Below, piece by piece: positions 25,970 to 34,720 of a stretch of DNA of 64,000 nt. The stretch comes from Pelagimonas phthalicica (GTDB lineage Bacteria > Pseudomonadota > Alphaproteobacteria > Rhodobacterales > Rhodobacteraceae), in assembly GCF_004364805.1 (NCBI RefSeq), contig NZ_SOAP01000001.1, positions 1,178,001 to 1,242,000 on the forward strand. The letters run 5' to 3'. The stretch's first letter is position 1, and each line of letters begins with the position of its first letter. Under the pieces are notes generated by a model. That model was not told the origin of the DNA. It saw only the letters and a list, made by a program, of their open reading frames with translations, and did no database searches. Both the position numbers and the translations under genes were made by a program.

Positions 25970-26890
25970 ATGACGACCCTGGTATTTGGCCACAAATCCC
26001 CCGACACCGATTCCACCGGCTCTCCGATCCTGTGGAGCTGGTACATGAACACCGTCCAGGGCGGCGACGCCGAGGCGGTTCTGCTGGGTGAACCCAACAC
26101 CGAAGCCGCCTGGATGCTGCAGCGCTGGGACCTGCCCAAGCCGCGCATCATCTCCGACGTCGAAGACGGCCAGGCCTGCGTTGTGGTTGACACCAACAAC
26201 CCCGCCGAACTGCCCGCCAATATCAATGGTGCCGACGTTCAGGCGATCATCGACCACCACAAACTGGTTGGCGGTCTGGAAACCAAAGGCCCGATCGACA
26301 TCACCATCCGCCCGCTCGCCTGCACCGCGACCATCATGTATGACCTGATGGGTGACGATGTCGCCAAGATGCCCGAAGCCATCAAAGGCGCGGCCCTGAC
26401 CTGCATCCTGTCTGACACGCTGGAATTCCGCTCCCCCACCACCACCGATCGCGACCGCGAAGTTGTGGCGGCTTTGGCGGCAGATCTGGGTGTGAACGTC
26501 GCCGATTATGCGGGCGAGATGTTTGCGGCGAAATCCGACGTCTCTGCTTTCTCGGACGCAGAGCTGATCCGCATGGACAGCAAGGAATACGAAGTCGACG
26601 GCGTGAAATTCCGCGTCTCGGTTCTGGAAACCACCGCGCCTGAGATCCCACTGGATCGCAAAGCGTCGATCATGGAAACCTATGCCACTGTTCAGGAAGA
26701 AGACGGTGTCGATCAGGTTCTGCTCTTTGTGGTCGACATCCTGAAAGAAGAAGCCACTCTGCTGGTGCCAAATGACGTGGTCAAAGGCGTGGCAGAAAAG
26801 AGCTTTGGGGCGGTTGTTGAGGGTGACAGCGTTGTGCTGCCCGGCATCATGAGCCGCAAGAAGCAGATCATTCCGAACCTGAAGGTCTGA
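25970..26890 (+). CDS. ppaC: Manganese-dependent inorganic pyrophosphatase (family II)
   Basis: Hydrolyses pyrophosphate to drive biosynthesis. DHH-family motifs are present: GHKSPDTDS at residues 7-15, VVDTNN near 65, the DHH motif IIDHHK near 90, and a C-terminal domain with SRKKQI binding the phosphate. The ATG at 25970 follows AAGGA. At 306 residues it has the normal length. Soluble family II enzymes of this kind replace family I PpA in some alphaproteobacteria. Confidence 0.95.
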   Translation: MTTLVFGHKSPDTDSTGSPILWSWYMNTVQGGDAEAVLLGEPNTEAAWMLQRWDLPKPRIISDVEDGQACVVVDTNNPAELPANINGADVQAIIDHHKLVGGLETKGPIDITIRPLACTATIMYDLMGDDVAKMPEAIKGAALTCILSDTLEFRSPTTTDRDREVVAALAADLGVNVADYAGEMFAAKSDVSAFSDAELIRMDSKEYEVDGVKFRVSVLETTAPEIPLDRKASIMETYATVQEEDGVDQVLLFVVDILKEEATLLVPNDVVKGVAEKSFGAVVEGDSVVLPGIMSRKKQIIPNLKV

Positions 26891-26907
26891 GCCCTTTTTT
26901 TCGGTGA

Positions 26908-26956
26908 GCGGGGGGCCAGCCCCCCGCACCCCCCGGGATATTTTCAGCCCAAAGAA
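26908..26956 (+). repeat. Type 1 repeat, copy c: terminator-like, overlapping the sfsA end
   Basis: GCGGGGGGC/GCCCCCCGC stem with CA loop (26908-26927), then GGGATATTTTCAGCCCAAAG. It follows ppaC in the plus direction. The core includes the sfsA stop codon (26944-26946) and encodes its last residues, so the repeat extends into coding sequence. Confidence 0.75.
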
Positions 26957-27669
26957 GACAGGGGCGAGGTGGAAAAAGGCAGGCTTTGCCCAAGCCTCAC
27001 TGATTGCGGGGAAATGGCGCAGTCAAAGCACAGCACTTCGACACCCGATGCCGTGGCCTGCTCAAAGGCGGCGGCATATTTTTTATCGATATCAGCAGCC
27101 AAAGTCATTGAGGTGCAATCGGTGCGCTGAATCAGGTAGAGCATGACTGCGCGCTGGCCCGCTTGGGCCATATTGGCCAACTCGCCCAGATGTTTGGTGC
27201 CGCGTGCGGTGACGCTGTCGGGAAATTCGGCCAGGCCGGGTTGGCGCGACAGGGTCACTGATTTCACTTCGACATAGCAATCGCGCCGCCCCGCGCTGGT
27301 CAGCAGAAAGTCGATGCGGCTGTTTTCGCCGTATTTCACCTCGGGGCGCACCAGGTTATAGCCCGTCAGCCCCGCAACCTCACCCGCCATCAGCGCCGAT
27401 TTGAGCATCTTGTTGGGCACGCCGGTATCGACTCCGGTGAAATGCCCGCCCTCATGTTCCACTAACCGCCAGGCAAATTTCAGCTTGCGTTTGGGGTCAT
27501 CATTGGGTTCCAGCCAGACGCGCAATCCTTCGTCCTTGAGCCCCAGCATCGAGCCGGGATTGGCCACATGAGCAGTAATTTCGCGCCCATCCTCCAACAG
27601 GCAATCAGCGAGAAAGCGTTTATAGCGGCGGATCAGCGTGGCGGGGATCAGAGGGGCGGCAAACTTCAT
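26944..27669 (-). CDS. sfsA: SfsA family DNA/RNA nuclease-like protein (sugar fermentation stimulation protein A)
   Basis: SfsA proteins have an OB-like N-terminal domain and a PD-(D/E)XK-like C-terminal domain; their cellular role is unsettled. Seen here are RRYKRFLADCLLEDG, ANPGSMLGL, the nuclease-like SRIDFLL and CYVEVKSVTL (E-x-K) and TARGTKHLGEL. At 241 residues it is family length. ATG at 27669 is preferred over a GTG two codons upstream. The gene's last codons lie in a type 1 repeat. Confidence 0.92.
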   Translation of the reverse strand: MKFAAPLIPATLIRRYKRFLADCLLEDGREITAHVANPGSMLGLKDEGLRVWLEPNDDPKRKLKFAWRLVEHEGGHFTGVDTGVPNKMLKSALMAGEVAGLTGYNLVRPEVKYGENSRIDFLLTSAGRRDCYVEVKSVTLSRQPGLAEFPDSVTARGTKHLGELANMAQAGQRAVMLYLIQRTDCTSMTLAADIDKKYAAAFEQATASGVEVLCFDCAISPQSVRLGQSLPFSTSPLSSLG

Positions 27670-27766
27670 AAGCACAGGCTTAGCGCGCCATCACAAAAGA
27701 GGGAAGCAGCGCTTGCAGCCAGCGTGCGCGGCTCTATCCTTGGGCGCAAGACAAAGGAGTGCACAT

Positions 27767-28492
27767 ATGTCCAATCCCAGCGCCGCCATGCTTGTCATCG
27801 GGGATGAAATATTGTCCGGGCGCACCCGTGACGCCAATATGCATTTCCTCGCGCAGGAATTCACCAAACATGGCATCGATCTGAAAGAGGTGCGGGTGGT
27901 CAGCGATGACAAAGCCGCCATTATCGCCGCCGTGAACGGGTTGCGTGGTGCCTATGATGTGGTGGTGACCTCGGGCGGGATTGGACCAACCCATGATGAC
28001 ATCACCGCCGATTGCATTGCCGAGGCTTTTGGCACCGGCATTGATGTTCAGGACGAGGCGCGGGCGCGCTTGCAAGCGCATTATGACCGCCAGGGCACCG
28101 AGCTGAATGCGGCGCGCCTGCGCATGGCGCGTATTCCCTTTGGGGCGACACTGATCGACAATCCGGTTTCCATCGCGCCGGGGTTCAGCATCGAAAATGT
28201 GCATGTCATGGCCGGGGTTCCGGCGGTGTTTCAGGCCATGGTGGCCAGCCTTTTGCCAAATCTGACCGGCGGCTCCCCCCTGCTCAGCCAATCGCTGCGC
28301 ATCTATCGCGGCGAAGGCGATATTGCCGGGCCGCTCGCCGAATTGGCCGCGCAATATGCCGATCTGTCCTTTGGGTCTTACCCGTTCCAAAAGGACGGGG
28401 TTTATGGGGCCAATGTGGTGATCCGGGGCGCGGATGGGGCGCAGGTTGATCACGCCATGGCCGCGCTCGCCACCTTGTTTCCCGACACGTGA
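27767..28492 (+). CDS. CinA-like molybdopterin-binding domain protein
   Basis: Single MoaB/Mog-type domain as in the N-terminal half of CinA (competence/damage-inducible protein A). Motifs: GDEILSGRTRDANMHFLAQEF, TSGGIGPTHDDITADCIA and AGVPAVFQAM. The C-terminal nicotinamide-nucleotide amidase domain of full CinA is absent, so this is the short ~240-residue type of uncertain function. ATG at 27767 follows AAAGGAG. Divergent from sfsA. Confidence 0.88.
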   Translation: MSNPSAAMLVIGDEILSGRTRDANMHFLAQEFTKHGIDLKEVRVVSDDKAAIIAAVNGLRGAYDVVVTSGGIGPTHDDITADCIAEAFGTGIDVQDEARARLQAHYDRQGTELNAARLRMARIPFGATLIDNPVSIAPGFSIENVHVMAGVPAVFQAMVASLLPNLTGGSPLLSQSLRIYRGEGDIAGPLAELAAQYADLSFGSYPFQKDGVYGANVVIRGADGAQVDHAMAALATLFPDT

Positions 28493-28555
28493 CGGCGCGC
28501 ATCATCGCGCATGGACAGCATCGCCAAGCCGCGCCATAAACAAGGCGTGACACAG

Positions 28556-29305
28556 ATGCTCAAAGACAGTCCGGGCAAAGACACGCTCTTTGCCGCGATA
28601 GACAAAACCTGGCCTGCCGCCGCGCTGGTCGAGGCGGGACCATGGCTTTTGCGCGAGGGGCGCGGAGGCGGAAAACGCATTTCTGCCACCACTGCCAAAA
28701 GCCCCTGGCAACCCGAAGACCTGCCCGCCGCCGAATCCGCCATGCGCCTGATGGGGCAATCGCCGCTATTCATGATCCGTCAGGGCGAAACCGCGCTGGA
28801 CGAGGCCTTGGCCGCGCGCGGTTATGACAAGGTTGACCCGACGGTGATCCGGCTGGCCCCGATTGAAACCCTGACCGACCGCCCCCTGCCCCGCGTGACC
28901 GCCTTTGCGATCTGGGAACCCTTGGCGGTGATGTTTGAAATCTGGGAAGAAGGCGGGTTGGACCCGGCCCGTATCCAGGTGATGGAGCGCTGCTCTGCCC
29001 CCAAAACCGGGTTGTTTGGCCGCGTCAGTGACCGCCCTGCAGGCACAGGGTTTTGCGCCATTCATGACGGGGTTGCCCTGGTCCACGCCCTGGAAATCCG
29101 CGAGGACCATCGCGGCAAGGGGCTTGGGGCCTGGATGATGCGCTGCGCCGCGCTTTGGGCCCAACGCAAGGGCGCACGCTGGATCGGGGCCCTTGTCACC
29201 GAAGCCAACGAACATGCCAACGGGCTATACCAGTCCTTGCAGCTCGAAATTACCAGCCGCTACCATTATCGCATCCTCAGCGATGCAGAAAGCGATGAGA
29301 CATGA
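28556..29305 (+). CDS. GNAT-family N-acetyltransferase
   Basis: The acetyl-CoA-binding motif is in the C-terminal half: VHALEIREDHRGKGLGAWMMRCAALWAQ, followed by VTEANEHANGLYQSL. The N-terminal half (AIDKTWPAAALVEAGPWLLREGRGGGKR) resembles the double-GNAT layout of a family commonly seen next to cinA-like genes in Rhodobacteraceae. The start is uncertain between ATG 28556 and 28511; neither has a strong ribosome site. Overlaps the next gene by 4 bases. Confidence 0.8.
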   Translation: MLKDSPGKDTLFAAIDKTWPAAALVEAGPWLLREGRGGGKRISATTAKSPWQPEDLPAAESAMRLMGQSPLFMIRQGETALDEALAARGYDKVDPTVIRLAPIETLTDRPLPRVTAFAIWEPLAVMFEIWEEGGLDPARIQVMERCSAPKTGLFGRVSDRPAGTGFCAIHDGVALVHALEIREDHRGKGLGAWMMRCAALWAQRKGARWIGALVTEANEHANGLYQSLQLEITSRYHYRILSDAESDET

Positions 29306-29871
29306 GCCAAGATCTCCCCACCGCGCTCAACCTGCCCATGGTTGATCCACTGCCCGAACAGACCCAGAAATATTTCGACATCTGTCAGGACAAGCTGGGC
29401 ATGGTGCCAAATGTGCTACGCGCCCATGCTTTTGACATCGACAAGCTGAACGCCTTCACCGCGCTTTATAACGATCTGATGCTGGCCGATAGCGGGTTGT
29501 CCAAGCTGGAGCGAGAAATGATTGCCGTTGTCGTCTCGGCCATCAATCGCTGTTTCTACTGCCTGACCGCCCATGGTGCGGCGGTGCGCGAGCTGTCGGG
29601 TGATCCGAAACTGGGCGAAATGCTGGTGATGAACTGGCGTGTGGCGGATCTTTCGCAGCGCCAGCGCGCCATGCTGAATTTTGCCGAGAAAGTCACCAAA
29701 GCCAGCGCCGAGATTGCCGAATATGACCGCGAAGCGCTGCGCGATGCCGGGTTCAGCGACCGTGACATCTGGGACATCGCCAATGTCACCGGGTTCTTTA
29801 ACATGTCCAACCGCGTTGCCAGTGCCACAGATATGCGTCCCAATGACGACTACCATTCGCAACATCGCTAA
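29302..29871 (+). CDS. AhpD-like peroxidase-related protein (CMD family)
   Basis: Carboxymuconolactone-decarboxylase-fold protein. The redox motif CFYCLTAHG (CxxC followed by His) identifies the alkylhydroperoxidase AhpD/uncharacterised peroxidase-related group. FNMSNRVASATDMRPN at the end is typical of this subfamily. The start overlaps the GNAT stop by 4 bases (ATGA) and the 3' end overlaps the OmpA gene by 29 bases, so the three genes are a tight operon. Confidence 0.88.
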   Translation: MSQDLPTALNLPMVDPLPEQTQKYFDICQDKLGMVPNVLRAHAFDIDKLNAFTALYNDLMLADSGLSKLEREMIAVVVSAINRCFYCLTAHGAAVRELSGDPKLGEMLVMNWRVADLSQRQRAMLNFAEKVTKASAEIAEYDREALRDAGFSDRDIWDIANVTGFFNMSNRVASATDMRPNDDYHSQHR

Positions 29872-30784
29872 GGCGGCATTGCTCGCATTTTGGGCCGCCG
29901 CCATGGCTGCCCCTGTGGCCGCTCAGGATCTCGCCCTGCCCAGCGGGGCAGAGTTGACGCGCGAAGTGGTGCAGCAAAAGGGCGCTTTCGCCCTGCCGAT
30001 TGCGCCCTGGAGCGCGGATGCAGGTCTGCCGACCCAACGCGTCGAAGGCGTGGTGCGGGTGCAATCCTGGCGCATCAAGGCCAGCGGGCTGACGCCGTTG
30101 CAAATGATCCAGCCGCTGCGCGATCAATTGCGCGAGGCCGGGTTTGATGTGGCGCTGGATTGCGCCTCGGCGCGCTGCGGCGGGTTTGACTTTCGCTTTC
30201 AAACCTTTGTCCTGCCCGCGCCTGACATGTTTGTCGACCTAACCGATTACCATTTCCTGTCGGCCACCGGCCCCAAGGGCCAGGCGGTGGCGCTTTTGGC
30301 CTCGCAGGACAAAAGCAACGGTTACGTCCAGATTATCCGCGCCGGGGATGGTGGCGGGCGCGTGCGCGCCACCGGCGCGGCCCTGCCCACCGCTGCTGTG
30401 ACCGACAGCGCCATCGCCGACCAATTGGAAACGCAAGGCCATGCCATCCTGAGCGATCTGGTGTTTCAAACCGGCTCGGCCTCGCTGGGTGAGGGCAGTG
30501 TCGCCTCACTGGATGCGATTGCCGATTATCTGACGGCCAATCCCACGCGTCAGGTGCTGTTTGTCGGCCATACCGACGCGGTCGGCTCTTTGGAGGGCAA
30601 CCAGGCCCTGTCGCGCAAACGCGCCTCGGCGGCTGTGACCTATCTGCGCGACCGCCATGGCATCCCCTCTGGGCAAATCGGCGCGGATGGTGTCGGCTAT
30701 CTCTCCCCTATCGCCTCAAACCTCACCCCCGAAGGCCGCAAAGCCAACCGCCGCATCGAGGCGGTGCTGATTTCGACGGAATAG
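29843..30784 (+). CDS. OmpA-family outer-membrane/periplasmic protein
   Basis: Signal peptide IAKAALLAFWAAAMAAPVAA then a ~190-residue N-terminal region and a C-terminal OmpA peptidoglycan-binding domain with LVFQTGSASLGEG and the diagnostic GHTDAVGSLEGNQALSRKRA. The start ATG lies inside the end of the AhpD-like gene in another frame; this gives a proper signal peptide. Probably an envelope anchor; the N-terminal domain is not recognised. Confidence 0.85.
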   Translation: MTTTIRNIAKAALLAFWAAAMAAPVAAQDLALPSGAELTREVVQQKGAFALPIAPWSADAGLPTQRVEGVVRVQSWRIKASGLTPLQMIQPLRDQLREAGFDVALDCASARCGGFDFRFQTFVLPAPDMFVDLTDYHFLSATGPKGQAVALLASQDKSNGYVQIIRAGDGGGRVRATGAALPTAAVTDSAIADQLETQGHAILSDLVFQTGSASLGEGSVASLDAIADYLTANPTRQVLFVGHTDAVGSLEGNQALSRKRASAAVTYLRDRHGIPSGQIGADGVGYLSPIASNLTPEGRKANRRIEAVLISTE

Positions 30785-30836
30785 GGCAGGAGCCCACCTG
30801 CAAGTACCGGTGCCCCTTTTGATAACAACGCAACAG

Positions 30837-31184
30837 ATGATCATCGGCAATTTCAAAGAGCTGGGCCTTGCCCCTCCGACCTCAATTCTGATGCCTGATC
30901 TCACAGAACCCCTTGAACGTGTAGGTTACGCCCTTCCATCACACGAGAGCTATAGGGCTTTTGCTAACGCCCTCAACGCGCGCTATCCTGACCGCAAGAT
31001 GATCCCCTTTGCGCAATCCCTGTCCAATGATGACACCGCCGGTTTTCTGATCGGCAAAAACATTCCGCCCGGCACCATCATTGAAATTCACAATTTTGCG
31101 TCACCGGGATCAGAAGCGCCCGCCACCTATGACTCGCTATCGCATTGGCTGGCTCACAAACAAAAGAAAGGCGACCTGTTCTAA
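30837..31184 (+). CDS. Small SUKH/SMI1-KNR4-like protein (tentative)
   Basis: 115 residues, no signal peptide. The order of features, a short helical opening, a FANALNARYPDR segment, then MIPFAQSLSNDDTAGFLIG and a C-terminal YDSLSHWLAHK, follows the SUKH/SMI1 immunity-protein pattern (hydrophobic strand, acidic loop, final 'SFxxWL'). Such proteins often neutralise polymorphic toxins. No toxin gene is adjacent. The similarity is judged by eye and weak. Confidence 0.5.
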   Translation: MIIGNFKELGLAPPTSILMPDLTEPLERVGYALPSHESYRAFANALNARYPDRKMIPFAQSLSNDDTAGFLIGKNIPPGTIIEIHNFASPGSEAPATYDSLSHWLAHKQKKGDLF

Positions 31185-31250
31185 AGCGAGGCACCACTTG
31201 CGGGGCATCACAAAGTTACGGTCCTGTTTGGTTTGAATTGGAGAAATTTG

Positions 31251-31889
31251 ATGACGTTTGTCGTTCCGTATGTGGACGTAAGATACATGCATGATGACGG
31301 CATGCGCTTCTTTGACAGAAAGCAAGAAAAACAGATCGAAGCCGCGCTGCTAACAGCTGAGCCTCGCCAAGAGAATCGAAAATTGCAGCTGGAGCCGGAT
31401 TTCCCGCGCAGCAAGGCGGCGGATCTCATTCAAGAACCCTATTTCGGGTACTTTATGATCCATGAAGATTGGGCAAGGCAAAACAGGCTCCGGGTTTCAC
31501 GGGATTGGTTCTGCGGGCAGGTTGAGACCTCGAGATATGGCAATTACTTGGTTTACAGTACCGCAAGTATGGAGGCCGCTTTTCGCGAGTGCCTGGAGTA
31601 TTCCCAGTCGGAATTCGCCAACATCAAAGACTGGTCTGTAGATAGGGAAAAAGGGCCAATCGAAATTTCGCGCAAAAAACATCCAAAAGACTGGACAGAA
31701 CTCAGTGAACTGAGAGAGCCCCGCGCATTACCGGATCCATGGATTCCAGCCAGAGCATGCCTGTCGACTGCCTGGCCCTACGACGTTTTTTGTTTTGACG
31801 AACTCCTCTACTTAAACGCAAACATCGCTCTCACCGGAACCGGGCTGGTCCCGACTTTGTGCACAGCAGAAATACTTCCCAATAGCTGA
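31251..31889 (+). CDS. Hypothetical protein
   Basis: 212 residues, predicted soluble. Rich in aromatic and charged residues (YMHDDGMRFFDRKQEKQIE, GYFMIHEDWARQ, WFCGQVETSRYGNY). I recognise no family. ATG at 31251 follows GGAG by 8 bases, a good ribosome site, and it lies 66 bases after the SUKH-like gene on the same strand. Lower G+C than the core genes suggests an accessory origin; its position beside an immunity-like gene makes a similar role conceivable but unproven. Confidence 0.6.
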   Translation: MTFVVPYVDVRYMHDDGMRFFDRKQEKQIEAALLTAEPRQENRKLQLEPDFPRSKAADLIQEPYFGYFMIHEDWARQNRLRVSRDWFCGQVETSRYGNYLVYSTASMEAAFRECLEYSQSEFANIKDWSVDREKGPIEISRKKHPKDWTELSELREPRALPDPWIPARACLSTAWPYDVFCFDELLYLNANIALTGTGLVPTLCTAEILPNS

Positions 31890-31910
31890 TCATCTCGTGT
31901 CCCGCTTCTC

Positions 31911-31938
31911 AAGAAAAACCCGGACCAAGTGGCCCGGG
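31911..31938 (-). terminator. Rho-independent terminator of the LysR gene
   Basis: On the minus strand CCCGG, a 10-base interior containing CC/GG pairing, CCGGG, then TTTTTCTT. It lies 46 bases past the LysR stop. Confidence 0.7.
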
Positions 31939-31983
31939 AGAGGAGGCCTGCGATTGCAGGCTACAGGGAAGAAATGAAAGGTT

Positions 31984-32889
31984 TTACCAGCGCTCTGGGC
32001 CTTTTTCGGCAAAGGCATGCACCAGATAATCGATAAAGGCGCGCACTTTGGGCTGGGTAAAGCGGCCCGGCGGGTAGACGGCATAGATGCCTTGGGTTTC
32101 CTGCGGCAGATCGGGGATCGCATCCTCGACCAGACCGGCCTCCATCGCTTCGTGATAGAGGTAAGAGGGCAGATAGGCGATGCCTAGGCCCGCCACACAG
32201 GCATTCAACAGCGATTGGCCGTCATTCACGGTCAGCCACCCGGCGGTGCGGACCTGACGCTTTTCACCCGACGGCGCGGTCAGCTTCCAGACATTGCCGC
32301 TGGACTGGTTGGAATAATGCAAGAGCTTGTGTTCGTTCAGATCATCAATGCGCTGCGGACGGCCATATTGCTCAAAATATTTGGGCGAGGCGATCATGCG
32401 TTTGCTGGTCTCGGTCAGTTTGCGGGCGCGTAGGGTGCTGTCTTCGAGCTCCCCAATGCGGATCGCCATGTCAAACCCTTCGGAAATCAGCTCAACATAA
32501 CGGTTGTTCAGCACCATATTGACGGTGATATCAGGGAATTCAGCCAGGAAATCCCCCAGTTGCGGGCTAAGGTGGTTGACGCCGAAATCAGTCGCAACGC
32601 TGATGCGCAACAAACCAGAGGGCGCGCTTTGCATCGAGGTGACCAGGGCATCCGCTTCGCCAGCATCATTCAGCACACGACGAGCGCGGTCATAATAGGC
32701 CAGGCCAATTTCGGTCGGGGACACGCGGCGCGTGGTGCGGTTCAAAAGGCGCGCGCCCAGCCGGGCCTCAAGCGAAGAGACGTGTTTGGAGACGGCGGAT
32801 TTTGAAATCCCCATCTTCTTGGCGGCATCTGTAAATCCGCCCTGATCCACCACGGTGGCAAAGGCTTCCATTTCGGTCAGGCGATCCAT
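31984..32889 (-). CDS. LysR-family transcriptional regulator
   Basis: N-terminal winged helix-turn-helix (MEAFATVVDQGGFTDAAKKMGISKSAVSKHVSSLEARLG) followed by the periplasmic-binding-protein-like effector domain. The body (NRTTRRVSPTEIGLAYYDR, PSGLLRISVATDFG, GFDMAIRIGEL) places it in the large CrgA/DmlR-like group. ATG at 32889 follows GAGGGA. Neighbouring genes are an AEC transporter on the same strand, whose 3' end lies upstream, so no divergent target is apparent. Confidence 0.93.
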   Translation of the reverse strand: MDRLTEMEAFATVVDQGGFTDAAKKMGISKSAVSKHVSSLEARLGARLLNRTTRRVSPTEIGLAYYDRARRVLNDAGEADALVTSMQSAPSGLLRISVATDFGVNHLSPQLGDFLAEFPDITVNMVLNNRYVELISEGFDMAIRIGELEDSTLRARKLTETSKRMIASPKYFEQYGRPQRIDDLNEHKLLHYSNQSSGNVWKLTAPSGEKRQVRTAGWLTVNDGQSLLNACVAGLGIAYLPSYLYHEAMEAGLVEDAIPDLPQETQGIYAVYPPGRFTQPKVRAFIDYLVHAFAEKGPERW

Positions 32890-33080
32890 GCTCGGGTCCC
32901 TCTTCAATAATTTGTTGAAGACAGGTTTGCCGTGACAATGGGGCGGGATTTGGACAGGCCCGCGACAATATCGGGGTTTTATTGGTTTCTGTTCGCGGCG
33001 AGGAAACAGGGAGGGAGGTGAGTTTCCGACTGATACCCGAGTTGCGCGAAATAAGATGCGCGCCATTGACACGTCACCCG

Positions 33081-33150
33081 CCCGGCCTCGGGCCGGGCAG
33101 CCCCCGACCGCCCCCACGGGCGGGGGCTTCACCCCCACCCGCGGTCGGGG
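33081..33150. other. Nested GC-rich hairpins between AEC and LysR genes
   Basis: CCCGGCC/GGCCGGG (33081-33097), then an outer CCCCGACCG/CGGTCGGGG pair (33102-33150) enclosing a CCCCC/GGGGG stem. They lie in the 317-base gap 32890-33206, which otherwise holds only the LysR promoter region. No T-run follows, so a terminator role is uncertain. Confidence 0.5.
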
Positions 33151-33206
33151 TCAGCCCTTCGGGAACAAATTGACGAGAAACACTTGGGGATAGTGAAGCT
33201 TCACTC

Positions 33207-34121
33207 TCACCCAGCCCAAATCATCACAGCCGCCATCCACACCGGCAAACTCAGCGCCGCCAACAATGTGCTTTGGGCGATCAATGTCGCCACCAGGCGT
33301 CGATCTGCACCAAAGCCAGCCGCCAGCACATGCGCGGCCGATGCGGTGGGCAGGGCGGCAAAGACCACCAGCACGGTCATCAGGCTTGTCTGGACCGAAA
33401 CCAGAGCGCAGACCAGAAAGGTCAGGGCAGGCAGGGCCATCAGTTTGACGCCGCACAGGATGGCGCTGGACCGGTCCAGCCGCGCCAAGGCCCGCCAATC
33501 CATCGTCGCTCCGATCGAGATCAAGGCCACGGGAATAGCGGCGGCGGCCAGCATCTCAACCGGGGCCAGAACCGGGCCGGGGATCTTTAACCCCGAAAGA
33601 CCCACCGCCACGCCAGACAAGGACGCCAACAAAAACGGGTTCAGGGCGATCTTTTGCAAGGTCGCCCCCAGCCCCAGACTGCCACCGCGTGACAAGGCTG
33701 TGACCGCCATCAGGTTTGCCATCGGAATGGCCATGCCCACAGCCACCGCCAATTTGCCCAGATCCGCGCCCGGCAAAGCCCCCACAGCGATAAAGCCCAG
33801 CGCCGTGTTGAACCGCCAAGCCGTTTGCCAGCCCCCCGCGAAATCCAGAAACCTCTGTGGCCCATAGCGCCGCGCGCCATAACCCAGAACCAATCCCACG
33901 CCCAAGATCACCCAGACCGCCGGCGCGATCCTTAACATATCGGCCACCGCAATCGGGCGGCTGGCCGCTGCGGTGAAAATCAGCGCCGGAAACAGGATCT
34001 CAAAGTTGAGCTTATCCAGCCCCGCCCAGGCATTCTCGCTCAGCCGATTGCGCAGCAATCCACCCAGAACGACCATCAGGAAAGACGGCAACAGCCCGTT
34101 GAGAATGGTGAGAAAGATCAT
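33207..34121 (-). CDS. AEC (auxin efflux carrier) family transporter
   Basis: Ten hydrophobic segments in 304 residues with the AEC layout: LNGLLPSFLMVVLGGLLRNR and NFEILFPALIFTAAA in the N-terminal half, PVLAPVEMLAAAAIPVALISIGAT in the C-terminal half. Bacterial AEC proteins export or import small carboxylates such as malonate or malate; substrate not known. Divergent from the DUF4399 gene. Confidence 0.88.
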   Translation of the reverse strand: MIFLTILNGLLPSFLMVVLGGLLRNRLSENAWAGLDKLNFEILFPALIFTAAASRPIAVADMLRIAPAVWVILGVGLVLGYGARRYGPQRFLDFAGGWQTAWRFNTALGFIAVGALPGADLGKLAVAVGMAIPMANLMAVTALSRGGSLGLGATLQKIALNPFLLASLSGVAVGLSGLKIPGPVLAPVEMLAAAAIPVALISIGATMDWRALARLDRSSAILCGVKLMALPALTFLVCALVSVQTSLMTVLVVFAALPTASAAHVLAAGFGADRRLVATLIAQSTLLAALSLPVWMAAVMIWAG

Positions 34122-34268
34122 AAGCGCTGGCCCTGTCCGCGAAGTCTGACTGATCTTGCAAACACCAATCCGCCGACCAGCGCAAGCCCGCCTGCAAGCG
34201 CTTTGGCGGGAATCAAAGAGTCATGCTAGCCTCACCTTATTCCAATACACTTTGATACGGAGCTTTCC

Positions 34269-34715
34269 ATGATCCTACGCACTGCCTTGCTTGTCTCATC
34301 CCTTTTCTTTGCCTCTCCGCTGCTGGCCCAGGGGGGCGAAACCCCGGCTCCGGATGGGGCCAAGGTCTATTTTGCCAATATTGCCGATGGCGATACGGTC
34401 TCCAGCCCGGTGACCATCCTCTTTGGTCTCTCTGGCATGGGCGTCGCCCCGGCCGGGACCGAAAAGGACAATACCGGCCACCACCACCTGCTGATCGACC
34501 GCGCCCCTTTTGGTGAGGGCGAGGACGGGGCCGAGGAGTTGACCTATGGCGTTCCGGCAGATGACAATCACAAACATTTCGGCGGTGGCCAGACCGAGGT
34601 CACGATTGACCTCGCTCCGGGCACCCACACGCTGCAACTGGTGCTAGGCGATGCCAGCCATGTGCCTCATACCACGCCCGTCATGTCCGAGGTGATCACC
34701 ATTACGGTTGAATAA
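34269..34715 (+). CDS. DUF4399 domain protein, exported
   Basis: Signal peptide LRTALLVSSLFFASPLLAQ. The mature ~125 residues form a DUF4399 domain: VYFANIADGDTVSSPVTILFGLSGMGVAPAG, TGHHHLLID and NHKHFGGGQTEVTIDL, with clustered histidines that could bind metal. Function unknown. Ends 5 bases before the convergent hypothetical gene. Confidence 0.82.
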   Translation: MILRTALLVSSLFFASPLLAQGGETPAPDGAKVYFANIADGDTVSSPVTILFGLSGMGVAPAGTEKDNTGHHHLLIDRAPFGEGEDGAEELTYGVPADDNHKHFGGGQTEVTIDLAPGTHTLQLVLGDASHVPHTTPVMSEVITITVE

Positions 34716-34720
34716 CCCTG

